From Notamacropus eugenii (taxonomy: Eukaryota > Chordata > Mammalia > Diprotodontia > Macropodidae), in contig NC_092876.1 in assembly GCF_028372415.1 (NCBI RefSeq), positions 221,575,528-221,639,527 on the forward strand: a stretch of 64,000 bases of DNA, written 5' to 3'. The notes under the pieces were generated by a model. It was not told the DNA's origin and searched no databases. It worked only from the letters and a program-made list of their open reading frames with translations. Shown one piece after another: positions 34,971 through 46,365 of this stretch. Within the stretch, counting starts at the first letter, position 1; every line of letters begins with the position of its first letter. A program made the translations under genes and the position numbers.

Positions 34971-37900
34971 CTAGAGAAACAAGAAAAGAGTAATTTAGGA
35001 TTGCTACACTACCCAGAGAATTTAAACATCCAGTTTTAGAACACCTTTTCATGACTTCAGTAGATGTCACTTTTAGAAAACTCTTGATCTTGCAAAACCC
35101 TCATACTTGTAGAGGCTGAAAGCATTTGGTTCTAATGAAGATTTATCTCAAAAGATTTTCCACAAACCTTACATTAAAAATTTCCCATGAATACTTAGAA
35201 TAATCAGTCTTTCATTTAATTCACAAGCCTCCTTTAAATAATCTTTTGTATATGACTGTTAAGTCTGTCATAATATAATGTCAGAAATGCCTTGGAGTAA
35301 GGATGACCTGATTTCAAATCCTGCCTCCCACATCTACTAGCCACGCGAAAATAGACAAATCATTTTATTTCGTTGGCCCAAGCCACTCCCTGTGACTTCA
35401 GGTTTGTAGTAGAGAGAGAGGAATGATAGCTGGATTTAGCATCAGAGGCAAGGAGGTCAAAATTGATTTTGTCATTTGCTCCCAGTGTTACATTGGGAAA
35501 GTCACTTCCTCTCTTTGAGCTTTATTGTCCTCACCTGTAAAATCAGAGGGTTTATCTAGATGACTTACTTCCCACTCCACCCTCTTTTTAGCTAAAGCTA
35601 AATATAACATAATGAATAAATAAACCGTAAATATCAATAAATAACAAATAAATATGTAATGACTGTAATCTTGTCATTCTATGAAATGATAAGAGATTCC
35701 GACCTGCATTGATGGATTGTATTTCTACATTGGGAGTTTTCCTCATAGGTGAATCATAGATTCCGATCAAATATCTCTCTTTTGCAATCTAGATGACACA
35801 GATAAATAACTGAAATAGACTTTTTTTTCCTTTTAGAGTACTGGATCTGGGGGTAGGAAAGCTGACCTCTGGAACCAGCACTTAAATAGCTGTGTAATTA
35901 TGGACAAGTCATTTAATCTGAGGGTTAGCTTCTTTTATCAGTAATATGACGGTTAGAGTTCTCTGAAAACTACATTTTACATTGCTGAGAGATACACATT
36001 TTTTTTTTTTTGGTCTGCCAGACTGGTGATTGCCTTGGTATAGGGCACTCCCAATGAAGAAATTTCTTGATCTGCAACTTAAGGCCTTTGTTAAATGAAT
36101 GCAAGCAGAATGCTCTACAAACTTTAAAATTCTGTAATATATGTATTTAATATATAATAACATCATAATTTAATAGATAATAATTTATCTAGATAGATAG
36201 GTAAGTAGGTTGATAGAAAGACAAATATAGGTCATCCTAAAAAATGTTAGTGCATTTCTAAGCTAACTGGACTGAGACTTTTGGGACACTCTATATTTGA
36301 GCTGTTGGCTCCCGCATCTAAAACAATGTTTTGAATATAGTTAGTACTTAATAAGATGTTGATGGAATTAAATTGAATCAATTTCTAATAGCACATAATA
36401 TGGAATAACAAAAAATTGAGTAATATTTTTTTAAATGTTAAAATCTTTGGCTTCAGTAGAATAGGGCTACAGAATAAAAATTAAAAATATTTATTGATTA
36501 TATAAAGTTAAAAAGCCCCAAACTGTCTTCTTCCAATGTAGAACATAAGCAGAAGCTATGTGATGATTGACCGTTTATGATAAAACTTGTTTTTCAGAAT
36601 TGAACAAAATGCAATCACCTGTCAGTAACTTTAGTTTGAAGGAGCCAATTGATGAAATCCCTGGTAGCAAGGGTATCCAGAACTGTATTCATCTCATCAG
36701 AGAAAGAACCGTCAGCATGTCTTCTGCCAAGCTCTTCAACTATAGTGACTTCTTCTGGAAAACTTTAAAGAAAGAACAAAGGGGAAATGAAAAGACTTCA
36801 TACTTAATGTTTTATTCAGTTTTTCAACCCATGCTTCATGTCTTTATACCTCTGGAAATAGGTATAGAAATCTGGAAAATCTTCACCAATTGATAACACA
36901 GAAATTGCTGCTAAGTCTGCCAGGTAGGGTGTATACCAGGGGTGCCAAACATGTGGCCCACAACCCTCCCAAGTGAGGTGCAAACCAGATTGAAAGGTAA
37001 CAGGGAAATATTTAACAAAATAAATGAAAATACAATAAAACACAGACACTTTACATTTGAAAACTGAGTCAGTATGTGGTCCACAGGGATTCTTAGGTAC
37101 CGATTAGTGGCCGTAGTTTCTATTTGAAATTGATGAGATTGGTGTATCTAACTGACTCCGACCGCTTTACAATTCCTTTTTCTCCTTTAAGCATCAGTTC
37201 CAAGAATCAGATGCCATAACTTGGCTTGAAAATAACGACACTCCCTAGGCCCATTCAGAACTGAGCAAAATCAAGTTGGTCACGTCTTCGATAGCATTTC
37301 TTCCACTGGGAATTTCTCAGAGTATCAGATATTGAATAAAGGGTGCCAGATTAGAGTGAAGAATATAGAGAAATGTGTGACTAGAAAAAAAGCTGGGCAA
37401 CCCACACAGTGGGGAAAAAAAGGGATAAAGGATAGGCTACTCTTGTGTTCCATCAGTGTCCACCCACTGTCAAAAGGTCTAAAGGAAGGGCCCCAACATA
37501 TCAAGGAGAGTGTCACGGGACAAGATGACATGGGTGAGTTACAATCTGCACCTTTAGAGGGAATGATCGCATTGATGAGATCATACATTCATTCAGGTAG
37601 TAAAATAGTGAGGAATATAAACTTTGGAAGTCTTTTTTATGCTTGTTATTCACCATTTTGCTTAGCACCGTGCATCATGGTTGATCAGTAAACATTTGTT
37701 AATTTGAGCAATCCTTAAATTATCCTACATTATTTCCTCCATGTCCAAATCAGAAACTGCTTTACTCAGGACTCTCGCTTATCTTTTCCAATGATGCTAG
37801 ATGTACTGGTAATGTGAATACTCAAAATTAAAGGATTATTTTCCATTCACTTTCTATTCCCTTCAACTTGTCTTTTCTTGACTGTGAAAATTCCCATTAC

Positions 37901-40900
37901 CAACTATCTCTGTTTTATTGTGAAATGGATTTGTGTAAGTTACCATTTCAAAAAAGAGAATAGGAAAAATTAGGGGTATCTTTAAAATTTCTCCTAACTT
38001 GCTCAGTGTATAAATTCCCTTCCTTTTGAGTAAGGAAAACTCTGTCTATTAAATAAGAGAAATTGATATTACAAATACAAGAAATTCTAGGTTTGACATT
38101 GAGACCAGAAGCTAAAAAAAAAAAAAGCATTAGAAAGATATGGACTCACGCTCTCCTTCCTCGGCCTTTCACCAGCCAAGCAATGAATTCCTTGGCAGCT
38201 TGACCTTCCAAATAAGAGCTGACATCACTGGTAAAGGTCCCCTCTGCATGTCTCTCAAATTCATCGTGACGTTTGGCAACTTTGTTCCTGAAAAAAAGAG
38301 TATGATGTTTAAATCATGGTTTGTGGCCTAAGTGTTCTCCTAGCAATCTAGTTAGGAAGATAGTCCAAATATTTTTATTCCATTTTATAGATGAGAAAAA
38401 CTCATCTCAGATTAGCTGTAAGTAGCTACCCAGCATTACACAACCGATAGTCAAGCAAAGATTTTTCTGACCCCAGGTCCAGGGTGTTATGTATTATATC
38501 TGGCTGCCTCTCAGTTCTTTTCATTTTGTTGTTGCTGCTGCAGCTTTTGGCTCAAACCTAATGATTTTATTAGTGTAGGGAAAGTGGTACGGAACTTTTC
38601 CAACCAATGCAGATTGACACCTTCTCCGTACCTTAGAATTTTAGAGTGTTGCCTGGGACACTGAGAAATTATTACTTGATTGGCTCAGGGTCACGCAGCC
38701 AACAGATACCAGAGATGGGGCCTAAACTCAGGAATTCTTGACTATCAGGACACCTCTCTCTCCCCTACCTCACGTTGTCTATGCAAAGATGAAAATAAAG
38801 TGAGCAGTTGGCTTCCCAGAAAGTGGGGTTCTTAGCTACCTGGATTAATTGGTAGCTAATGTTGCCATGTTTTGATCTCATTCAGCCAAGGCTATCAGCT
38901 GTGCTTATGCCATCATCAGTCAAAATACTTTAAATTAGTAACAATTATTAAGCTCTTTAAGTGTGATTTTTATTGCTTTCCTAATAGTAGCTAATGTTCC
39001 AGAAGCATTCTAAGCCTGAGTGTTTTTATACCCTTGGTAACACCTAGGATGAGGTTTCTCATCTTCCTTATAGGACCTTGCCAAGCTGTACATCATATTT
39101 TTGATCTCTCAAACATGATCCTTAAGAGAATGGCTGTTTTGTAGAAAAATACTTTATAGTTTATTTTTCACCTGCCCCTGTCAAAGTCTGCCATTTAGGA
39201 TAATGGCTAGCATTTATATATAATCTAGCATTCATGTAGCACTTTCAGATTTGCAGATTACACATGTTAAACTATTTGATCCTCAGAACAACCTTATGAA
39301 GTAGGTGCTGTTATTATCCCCATTATACATATGAGGAAACTGAGGTACAGATGAGTTAAATGATTTGTCCAGAATCACAGAGCTAGTAAGTGCTGGAGGC
39401 CAGATGTGAACCCAGAAAGATGAATCTTCCTGACTTCAGTACCAGCATTCTTTCCATTTTGCCCCCTAGTAGACTGGGGTGATGGGATCTAGGTTTCAGG
39501 CTATGGCATAAGACCATAGGATCATAGTTTTTGGATCAATTTGCTTGCCTTGTGTCACATAGACTTACCTATCTGAGGTAGGATTTGAACTTAGATCTTC
39601 TGGACCACAAGTCTACCTCCATATGCCTTATGCTATAACAACCTTATTACTTTTTTTTTTTTTGCTCAAATATCCAGCTGAATTAGTGAGTATATACACC
39701 TAAGTCAAACTTTGTGTCTTACATAGACATTCTGTTCATATTAATTGCTGTCATTTACAAGCATTGCAAAATATTTACCTGTATGATCTCATCTTATCCT
39801 CCCAGCTCTGTGAGATAAATAATTGCTGGCTGTATTTTACAGAAGGGAAACTGAAGCTGAGAGTATTTAAAGGCTATGACTTCCACAAGTTCACACAGAT
39901 AGCCAGAGTCCTAAGTAAGATCAAAACTTGGGTCCTCTTGACTCCCTGTCCAGTTCTTTATCCACCATGCCACACTGACAATACTAGTCCAAGAACTTCT
40001 TTAGAACTTTGACGTTGTGTAATGCCCTGTATCTGAAATGCTGAAAAGCCAAATGATGACTGAGAGGTTTAGTTAAGCATTTAGATATTCCCAAATATCT
40101 GGGTTTGGGGTGTTATATCAATAAGACATTTGGATGTCCTCCCACGTATTTGATACCACATAGATGCATCCTGAATGCAAAGTAAAAAAGGCCACCCAGG
40201 CCTTGAAATGGTAACCACTGCTTTGTAGAAATCTGCTATATGAGTTTTCAGAAAAGATCTCCAAGTCCTTCTGGTTGCACAAAAAAACCAAAACAAAACC
40301 CAAATCTCCCAGGTTCCCCAGCATCAGCGATATTTTCTAGGCCTTATGATTACATTTCAGTCATGATACTGGCTAAACTTGAATGTGTGACCAATATGTC
40401 ATCCACCTCATCCATCTACCCTAAGCATTTTAGTGAATCATTTCTGATGATACAGCATAAAACCTTAAAGCTCAGAAACCAGAAGATTCAAGTTCACTAT
40501 AAATTTGTTAGAGGAGATGTCCAAGCAACAGAAAGGAAAGTGAAGTGAGTCAGTTTTCAAATAGGTTTTCAAATATCTGAATGTTTGACATGCCATGCTA
40601 CACCATGAATGCAATATCCAAATGACAAGAGACTCACTTTTCACCCTGTACTTTGCTGATAACACAGATATAGCCAAAAGATGGTCTTTCTTCTAGTTTC
40701 TATGGCTCAACAGGGACATCAAGTGGTCCAAGTTAGCACTGGCCCTTTATGAATGCTCAGTGAATTTATCATGTTCTTTCTGAGGACATTCCTCTAAGAG
40801 GCCAGAATGACTCAGATTTTGATTACCTTTCAAGGTTTTAATAAATTATTGATTTCATCCTTTCTAAAAGCTAATGTATATATGCAATATCTTGGATTGG

Positions 40901-43900
40901 ATAGTACCTGAATGCAACCTTTAATCCCCTCTTTTGAATATCTTCCACATATCCTAGATTGAAGTTGTTACAAGTACTTAAAATACCCTTCCTGACTTTT
41001 TTCTTCTCCAGGCTAAAAATTCCCAGTTCCTTCAACAAATGCTTAAATGATCTGGACTGGAGGCCCTTTAACCTCTTAGTCGCCCTCCTCTGGATGCTCT
41101 CTAGCTTGTTGATGTCCTTCCTCAAATGTGGTCCCCACAACTAAAGGCATTTCAGATGTGGTCTGACCAAGATAGAATATAGTGGGGCTCTCTTCCTCTT
41201 ACTCCTTGAAGCAAAGTGTCTCTTCATTCAACCCATGATTACATTTCCTTTTTTAAGCCTTCCACATCAATGTTCTGGTTCATAGTGAGCCAGAGGTCCA
41301 TTAATGCCTTAAGATTTTTTTTTCTTTCCAGCAAACTCTGCTCCAACCTTGCTTCTCCCCATTCTATACTTGTGAAACTGATTTTTTTGAAGTCAGGTGT
41401 AAAAATACATTTACCTTTGTTGAGTTTCATCTTGCTAAATTCAACACAACATTCTAGGTCAGAGATTCTTAATCTTTTTTTATGTGATGAACCCCTCTGG
41501 TACCTGGAATCCTAGGAACCCTGTCTCAGAATAATGTTTTTAAATGAATAAAATAAAATACATAGGATTACAAAGGAATCTGATTATATTGAAATACAGT
41601 TATCCAAATATTTTTTAAGAACAACAAATTCATGGAATCCCTCTGTCCTCCAGTGTATTAGCTATCCAGAAATTTGATAGGTATGCCATATATGCCTTTA
41701 TCTAAGTAGCTGATAAAAATGTTAAACAAAGGAAGTCAATGAAGGTGATTATATGGTTGGGATATAGGGCCTCTGAGAAAAGTTTAAAGGAATCATGGCC
41801 CATTACTTTTGTTAAGGGGAGAATGGAAATAATACCCTCTTCAAACATCTGAAACATTCTCTATAACTGAAGGCAGTCAAATGTTCTCAGTTTTTACTTG
41901 GGAAACTGCTTTATTCTGCAACAGATGAGATTAGATGTAAGGAAGAAACTCCCTCAGAGCAAAGATTGTTAAATAGTGAGATTAAGGTAATTAGTAATTT
42001 GGGGGGGGGGGGAGGTGATGATAGTTTCAGTGTCCTGCCTGGTTACATAACAATCTCTGTTTTTCCTTTCTGTTGCACAGAGAATGAGGATGGGAGGTTT
42101 GGACACAACCCACCTCTGGTTTTCCTCACACTGTTCCCCTACCTGGAATGATCTCCCCATTCTTTTCTATTTATCCAGTCCTAAGCAACTTACGGGATGC
42201 ACCAATAATCACCCCTGAAGGATTTTAATCCTATTTCAGTCCACTATGATCTTTGCCATCCCCTGAACTTTCATTTGGCAGTTATCCGATACCTTTCTTG
42301 TCATAATTTTAAGCTTATTTTATCTTTTGTTTCTCTTTTTAACCTGCCCTGTGTGCTTATAATTAGATTGTAAGGGTTTTGAAGGCTACGATCATGCATT
42401 GTCTTTACCATTGCCATCCCAGGTTTATGTAGTACTCTAGAATTTAAATATATTCCTGAAATTTTATTTATTATTGCATACTTAATATTTAAAATGTATT
42501 CCTTTGCAACTCCTTTGCATGCACTTTGCATACATTGTTGTGCCAACCATAGTGTTTTGCACATAGATTTTTGGTAAATATTTGTTGATTGACTAATAAT
42601 TGTTTTTAGTTCTAAAATTCTGTGACCCTCCATGCTTTACTGAGTAGACTTTTAGTCCCTTCCCAGGCTTATCAGAATCATATCTGAACTTAGATATTAC
42701 TAATATGTAACTGCCCTCCCCATTTTGCTTTCCAAATACCCTTCCTCTTAAAGATTTTGATTAATTCCAGTCTCCATTCAACTTTTGCTGATGATTTCCC
42801 TTTATTCTCCTGCCTGCAGCTCCAACAAGCAATTAACACATATCACAATACTAAACACTGAAATTTATGCTTTACTATCACCTTGTATTTTTGCTCTGTT
42901 TTATGCAATGTTGCGCAGCTGGCATGCCATTTTAAATGCGCAGCTATGACCTGTGTGGTCCACTTCAGGAAACAAGACCCTACAGGGAAGAAGCAACATC
43001 TTGAAAGGTACTTAAGAAATGTTTGCTCCATTCCATTCAATTGAACTGAATCTGCTAATGACACTTGAGCAAATTCACTTGGGTAGGGTGTTAATAAAGA
43101 AGCTTATTCAAGTTACATGGATTTATTCTCTATTTGGCTAAAGTGACTTTTAAGTTTGTACCTCGAACAGGCCAGTTTCTGAATATCTGTGGGCAGTGAA
43201 AAAGAAAGTAAAAATCACTGAAAATCCATCACCTCCAGAAGGAAAAACAGTTTAAGAGAGTCCTTATTGGGAAGCGCTCAGGAGTGGAATACAAAGACAG
43301 CACATTACTAGAAAATGGCATCTTAGCACAATGCTTGCATGGGGCCTTGAGCATGTGGGCACTTAGTACAGTTTGATGACCTAATGAGGGAGGATAGGAT
43401 TAAAAGTGCTTGTATTTGTATGAGAGTCAGAGGAGGGGGGAGTTCTTTACCCACACATTTCAGACACTCTGTTTAGAATTCTTACCCATTCCGTTTGGTG
43501 CTCATCAACCACTGCACAAAATCTTGAGCTCGTCTGGAGTCCAGATACTTGCTGTAATCACTGGTGAATGTACCCTGTGAATGACGCTTGTCTTCATTCA
43601 TCAGATTATCATCTAATGGCTCTGTCTGAGAATCTGTGTATGGTCTGAAAAACAAAGCTTTTGGTGTTACACAAATCTGAACTAAGGATTCTATACACTC
43701 TAGGAGCTTTTTTCTTATCTCCTCTTTAAACTTCCCAGTCCTCCTCCCCCTGGCTCCAATGAGTATAAGATCCTACGATCACAGACTCAGAAGTGAAAAG
43801 ATCCTTCTTAGAGGTTATCGAGCATAAATCATTGAAACTGAGACTCAGAGAGAGTTGATTCTGTCTACTCAGTTATATAACTTTTTGAAAGACTGTGGTC

Positions 43901-46365
43901 TCTGATTTCCTCTGACTCCAGATTCCAGGCTATAAGTTCTGGATTTATTTAGTGAATGAATTTCATTTGGAGTCATATCTCTTCAAAAAGTTACATAACT
44001 GAGTAGACAGAATCAAGTTGCCTTGCTCAGAGGCAGTGGGGTAGAATCCAAAGGCTGCTACAGCTGCAGCCTAGGTTTGAATCATGCCTCTTTCACTCAC
44101 TAGCTGCATGAATCCCTCTTAATTATTGTTCAATGTATTCCTTCCTTTATGATCTCCTGCTTCTGATACCCCAGCTTTCTTGGCTTTTTCCCTTGTAAGA
44201 ATAATAAAATTATTTTTCAACTAGTCAACCAATTCATGGCCATCTATCCTAATAATAAAAAAAAAGCCAAAAGTCCAAAATATTATGTGTATACATTTAT
44301 ATACACACATATACATATATATTTAAAATAGCAGATGGTTACCTTTCCAAATAATTTTGTTTGCTTATGCTGATAATAAAGAATTGGCTTCATTACCTGA
44401 GGAAACACTAATAGTGAAGGGCAGTCACTTAGAAAAATGTTGAGTGACAGCATCAAGACAGCCTGAGATTTTAAACTAGCCAAGTGAATGGTGAAATGAG
44501 CATTAGACACTATATAATGATAGGGTCTGTGACTTTGTTGGTGAAAGAAACTCCTTGGTAAGGAAATTCCCTCTATCAAGGCAGGTCCACAAGTCTCTGA
44601 AAATTAACAGTCTTTTCCTTTGAGAGTAGTGAGAGGTTAAGAGACTTGGCCAGGGTCACATAATTCAGAGGTGAACCCACTTTCCTTGCTTTAAGACTAA
44701 CACCCTATCCTCTACAACACGTTGCCTCTCTAGCAATCAGAGCTGCTTAAAAGTGGAATGGGCTGCCTAATCAGATGGTGGACTCCCTCACCCTGGAGGT
44801 CCTAATGTGAAAATTTATCTGGCTACTTGTCAGGTATGTTATTACAGGGATTCCTTGAGGGGCCATCTCCAGTGGTCCTGATCTATATCTTGCCACTGGA
44901 CCCAGATGACTCAGGAGGGGAGAGTGAGGCTGGTGACTTTGCACAGCCCTGTTTCACTCAAATCCAGTTCACTTGCAAGTCATGGCATCACCTCCCTAAT
45001 GTCATGTCCTTTTCTAGGACTAAGGTTCATTCTAACTCTCAAATTCTGAAGACCTGGGTTAGGGTTTTGCCCCCATTAACTTATTAACTATGTGGCCTTT
45101 CTAGATTTTGGACTTCTTGTAGTGAGCTACTGAGATAAGGTACAAAAATGGCTGCATAGTAATGCTGTGCTATATAAGTGTAAGCTATTGTAATTAGATA
45201 CTCCATCTTCCAATTGAGAATTTTCACTGGTATCCCTCATGCTTCAAATTTTCTCCCTTCTCATCTCTGCTTCCAACTTTCCCTGGCTTCAGTCTTAGCT
45301 AAAGATTCACCATCAAGAATCCTTTCCCAAACAATCTCCTTTAATGTTGGTGCCTTCCCTCTGTTGATTGATTACCTCTAATTTAATCTACTAGATACAT
45401 ACATATAAATAGACAGATGGGGCAGCGAGGTGACAATGGAGAGAACACACTGGTCTAGGAGTGAGGAAGAGCTGAGTTCGAATCTGGCCTCAAACACTTA
45501 CTACTTGTGTGACCCTGAGGAGGTCACTTAACCCTCTTTGCCTCACTTTGCTCATCTGTAAAATGAGTTGGAGAAGGAAATGACAAGTCAGTTTAGTAAC
45601 TTAGCCAAGAAAACCCCCAATAGGTCAAAAAGTCAGACAAAACTGAAACAAAAACTCAACAACAACAAAACAGATAAATAAATAGCTTGTTTGTACACAG
45701 TTATTTACATGTGGACTCCTCCACTAGACTGTGAGCTCCTTGAGAGCAGGGACTATTTTTGTCTTTCTTTGTACCCTCGATGCTTACAGTGTCACTTAAA
45801 TACTTGTTGATTGACTGACTGATAATTTACATACTGATAATACTGAGTAGATTGCCCATGGTTAGAGTAAGCTACTCTATGATTACTTCCCAGAGTAATG
45901 GTCTATAGAGTGCAAATGTGCCATATAATGTGTTCTTCTGCCTCTTATACCCTTCTGATTATGAGTCAGCACATTTTCTGATCTGTTTTCCAAAAATATA
46001 AACACCACTTTTATCAAACAGCAAGAATGTCAAGGGTGTGAATGACGATCTCCTGAAAACAAATTCCTTAATCATAGGCTACACGAGTATCATGTATCTT
46101 TGACATACATATGACATGCATATGATTATATATTAGGAACATGTATAGCTATATACTTAGCATGGTGAGTGTATATATGTATGTATGTATGTATGTGTGT
46201 GTATATATATATATATTATATATACATATATTACATATACATATATATGGTTGAGTATCTGGGATTTTAGTACCTGGGTTTTTCTTCTGTGTCTTGAAGG
46301 GAGTGTTGCCAACTGCTTTGTATCAGCATTATGAACAATCCAGCCAGGAAGTAAATGTTTTTCAT
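34964..46365 (-). CDS. GCG: Proglucagon (GCG), complete coding region in five coding exons
   Basis: Precursor of glucagon, oxyntomodulin, glicentin, GLP-1 and GLP-2, secreted by pancreatic alpha cells, intestinal L cells and some brainstem neurons. Coding exons, all on the minus strand: 46365-46274, 43644-43486, 38287-38150, 36762-36619 and 34970-34964. They join in frame to 540 nt, 179 residues plus TAA; human is 180, and the missing residue lies in the GRPP spacer. By position: signal peptide 1-20, GRPP from 21, glucagon 52-80, oxyntomodulin 52-88, GLP-1 91-127, GLP-2 145-177. Prohormone convertase sites are visible as KR 50-51, KR 81-82, KR 89-90, RR 128-129 and RR 143-144, plus single Arg96 that releases GLP-1(7-37). 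All introns are GT-AG with the junction phases expected for mammalian GCG. Introns hold only repeats and unassigned sequence. I found no frameshift or lost cleavage site, so the gene should be functional. Confidence 0.97.
35275..35945 (+). repeat. Three MIR relics in GCG intron 5
   Basis: About 35275-35375, 35430-35590 and 35840-35945, all plus strand (antisense to GCG). Each keeps a MIR core phrase such as AAAGTCACTTCCTCTCTTTG. Confidence 0.7.
36228..36293. mobile_element. Tiny mariner-type palindromic element in GCG intron 5
   Basis: About 62 bp between TA dinucleotides. The left end GGTCATCCTAAAAAATG and the inverted right end GAGTGTCCCAAAAGTC match in outline, consistent with a Tc1/mariner MITE. 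Confidence 0.6.
36619..36762 (-). CDS. GCG: GCG exon 5: intervening peptide 2 and GLP-2
   Basis: The acceptor TTTAAAG precedes 36762; the exon is 144 nt. It encodes [13 protein letters not shown] (human begins Asp and has Ala for Thr), RR, then 33-residue GLP-2. Compared with human, GLP-2 has Val13, Thr16, Thr19, Leu27 and Val31, all moderate changes, and keeps His1-Ala2, Phe6 and Trp25. The donor is GTGATT at 36618. Read straight through, it gives Arg then TGA, so a retained intron 5 would end the protein one residue early. Confidence 0.96.
36937..37141 (+). mobile_element. hAT element in GCG intron 4
   Basis: 205 bp starting CAGGGGTGCCAAAC, with ATGTGGCCCACAACCCTCCC and AATATTTAACAAAATAAATG inside, a family common in marsupials. 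Flanks GTGTATAC (36929-36936) and GTGTATCT (37142-37149) look like an eroded 8-bp duplication. Confidence 0.75.
37142..38149. other. Rest of GCG intron 4, unassigned
   Basis: A 119-codon plus-strand open frame at 37332-37691 lies antisense to GCG and has no recognisable motif. Confidence 0.35.
38150..38287 (-). CDS. GCG: GCG exon 4: GLP-1
   Basis: The acceptor TTTTTTTCAG precedes 38287 and a strong donor, GTGAGT, follows 38150; the exon is 138 nt. It completes intervening peptide 1, then KR, then the GLP-1 region HDEFER with single-Arg cleavage, and GLP-1(7-37), followed by RR. The active peptide is identical to human GLP-1(7-37) as I read it, including the DPP4-sensitive His-Ala amino end and the Gly that is consumed when the 7-36 amide is made. 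The upstream hexapeptide is also unchanged. Confidence 0.97.
38385..39985 (-). repeat. Cluster of reverse MIRs in GCG intron 3
   Basis: About 38385-38520, 38640-38740, 39210-39475, 39555-39640 and 39750-39985, all sense to GCG transcription. The copy at 39210 is nearly full length (GATCCTCAGAACAACCTTAT, then GAGGAAACTGAGGTACAGA). Confidence 0.75.
39986..40870. other. Unassigned part of GCG intron 3
   Basis: Nothing recognised; the 102-codon plus-strand frame at 40240-40548 has no known motif. Confidence 0.35.
40871..41260 (-). repeat. CR1/L3 LINE relic with RT end
   Basis: On the minus strand 41140-40871 reads [20 protein letters not shown], then [17 protein letters not shown]. This is the conserved carboxy-terminal end of CR1/L3 reverse transcriptase ORFs. 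Old but still open for 89 codons. Confidence 0.85.
41460..41660 (+). mobile_element. hAT element in GCG intron 3
   Basis: Starts CAGAGATTCTTAATC and contains CAGAATAATGTTTTTAAATG and ACATAGGATTACAAAGGAA, a known mammalian hAT phrase; the right end is eroded. Confidence 0.75.
42140..42600 (+). repeat. L2 LINE relic in GCG intron 3
   Basis: ACCTGGAATGATCTCCCCAT to TTTGTTGATTGACTAAT, the L2 3' region. A run of 12 G lies upstream at about 42001-42012. Confidence 0.7.
42601..43485. other. Unassigned part of GCG intron 3 next to exon 3
   Basis: No repeat recognised. Confidence 0.35.
43486..43644 (-). CDS. GCG: GCG exon 3: rest of GRPP and glucagon
   Basis: The acceptor TTTTTCAG precedes 43644 and the donor GTAAGA follows 43486; the exon is 159 nt. 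It encodes the divergent end of GRPP, one residue shorter than human, then MNEDKR, then 29-residue glucagon and KR. Glucagon is identical to human except Ser for Asn at position 28; His1, Asp9, Ser16, Arg17-Arg18 and Trp25, important for receptor binding or structure, are intact. The exon ends within codon 84, beginning intervening peptide 1 (NGNKVA, human NRNNIA). Confidence 0.97.
43857..44014. repeat. Inverted repeat, 33-bp arms, in GCG intron 2
   Basis: Arm 43857-43889 (starts GATTCTGTCTACTCAG) is the reverse complement of 43982-44014 with one mismatch; 92 bases separate them. The left arm continues an old MIR-like sequence, so the right arm is probably a local inverted copy. In the GCG pre-mRNA it could form a long hairpin about 210 bases upstream of the exon 3 acceptor. 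Confidence 0.85.
44030..44725. repeat. MIR relics in GCG intron 2
   Basis: Plus-strand piece at 44030-44110 and reverse piece at 44600-44725 (GAGAGGTTAAGAGACTTGG, then CAGGGTCACATAATTCAG). A TA/CA microsatellite lies at 44280-44325. Confidence 0.65.
44726..45418. other. Unassigned part of GCG intron 2
   Basis: Nothing recognised. Confidence 0.35.
45419..45670 (+). mobile_element. Marsupial tRNA-derived SINE in GCG intron 2
   Basis: GGGCAGCGAGGTGACAATGG head to AACAACAACAAAA tail. It keeps the whole body and is antisense to GCG. Confidence 0.88.
45715..45825 (+). repeat. L2 3' end
   Basis: CTAGACTGTGAGCTCCTTGA, then AGAGCAGGGACTATTTTTG and TACTTGTTGATTGACTGAC. Confidence 0.85.
46158..46250 (+). 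repeat. TATG/TA microsatellite next to GCG exon 2 donor
   Basis: Tandem TATG, TG and TA units with imperfect TACATATA runs, entirely inside intron 2, ending about 24 bases from the exon 2 boundary. Confidence 0.9.

Noticed and set aside
34633..35070. 145-codon minus-strand frame
   Set aside because: It overlaps the conserved GCG 3' UTR in a frame unrelated to the GCG stop codon, and the human UTR similarity is at nucleotide level.
36615..36617. TGA after Arg178 as the true GCG stop
   Set aside because: A donor GT overlaps it, and a perfectly placed exon 6 with G-AAA-TAA and a conserved 3' UTR follows at 34970.
37332..37691. 119-codon plus-strand frame inside GCG intron 4
   Set aside because: No motif, antisense to GCG, no splice or promoter signals.
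40871..41140. 89-codon frame as a host gene exon
   Set aside because: Matches the end of CR1/L3 reverse transcriptase; it is a LINE relic.
46158..46250. CRISPR-like or satellite array
   Set aside because: Simple dinucleotide/tetranucleotide repeat without spacers; the DNA is vertebrate.
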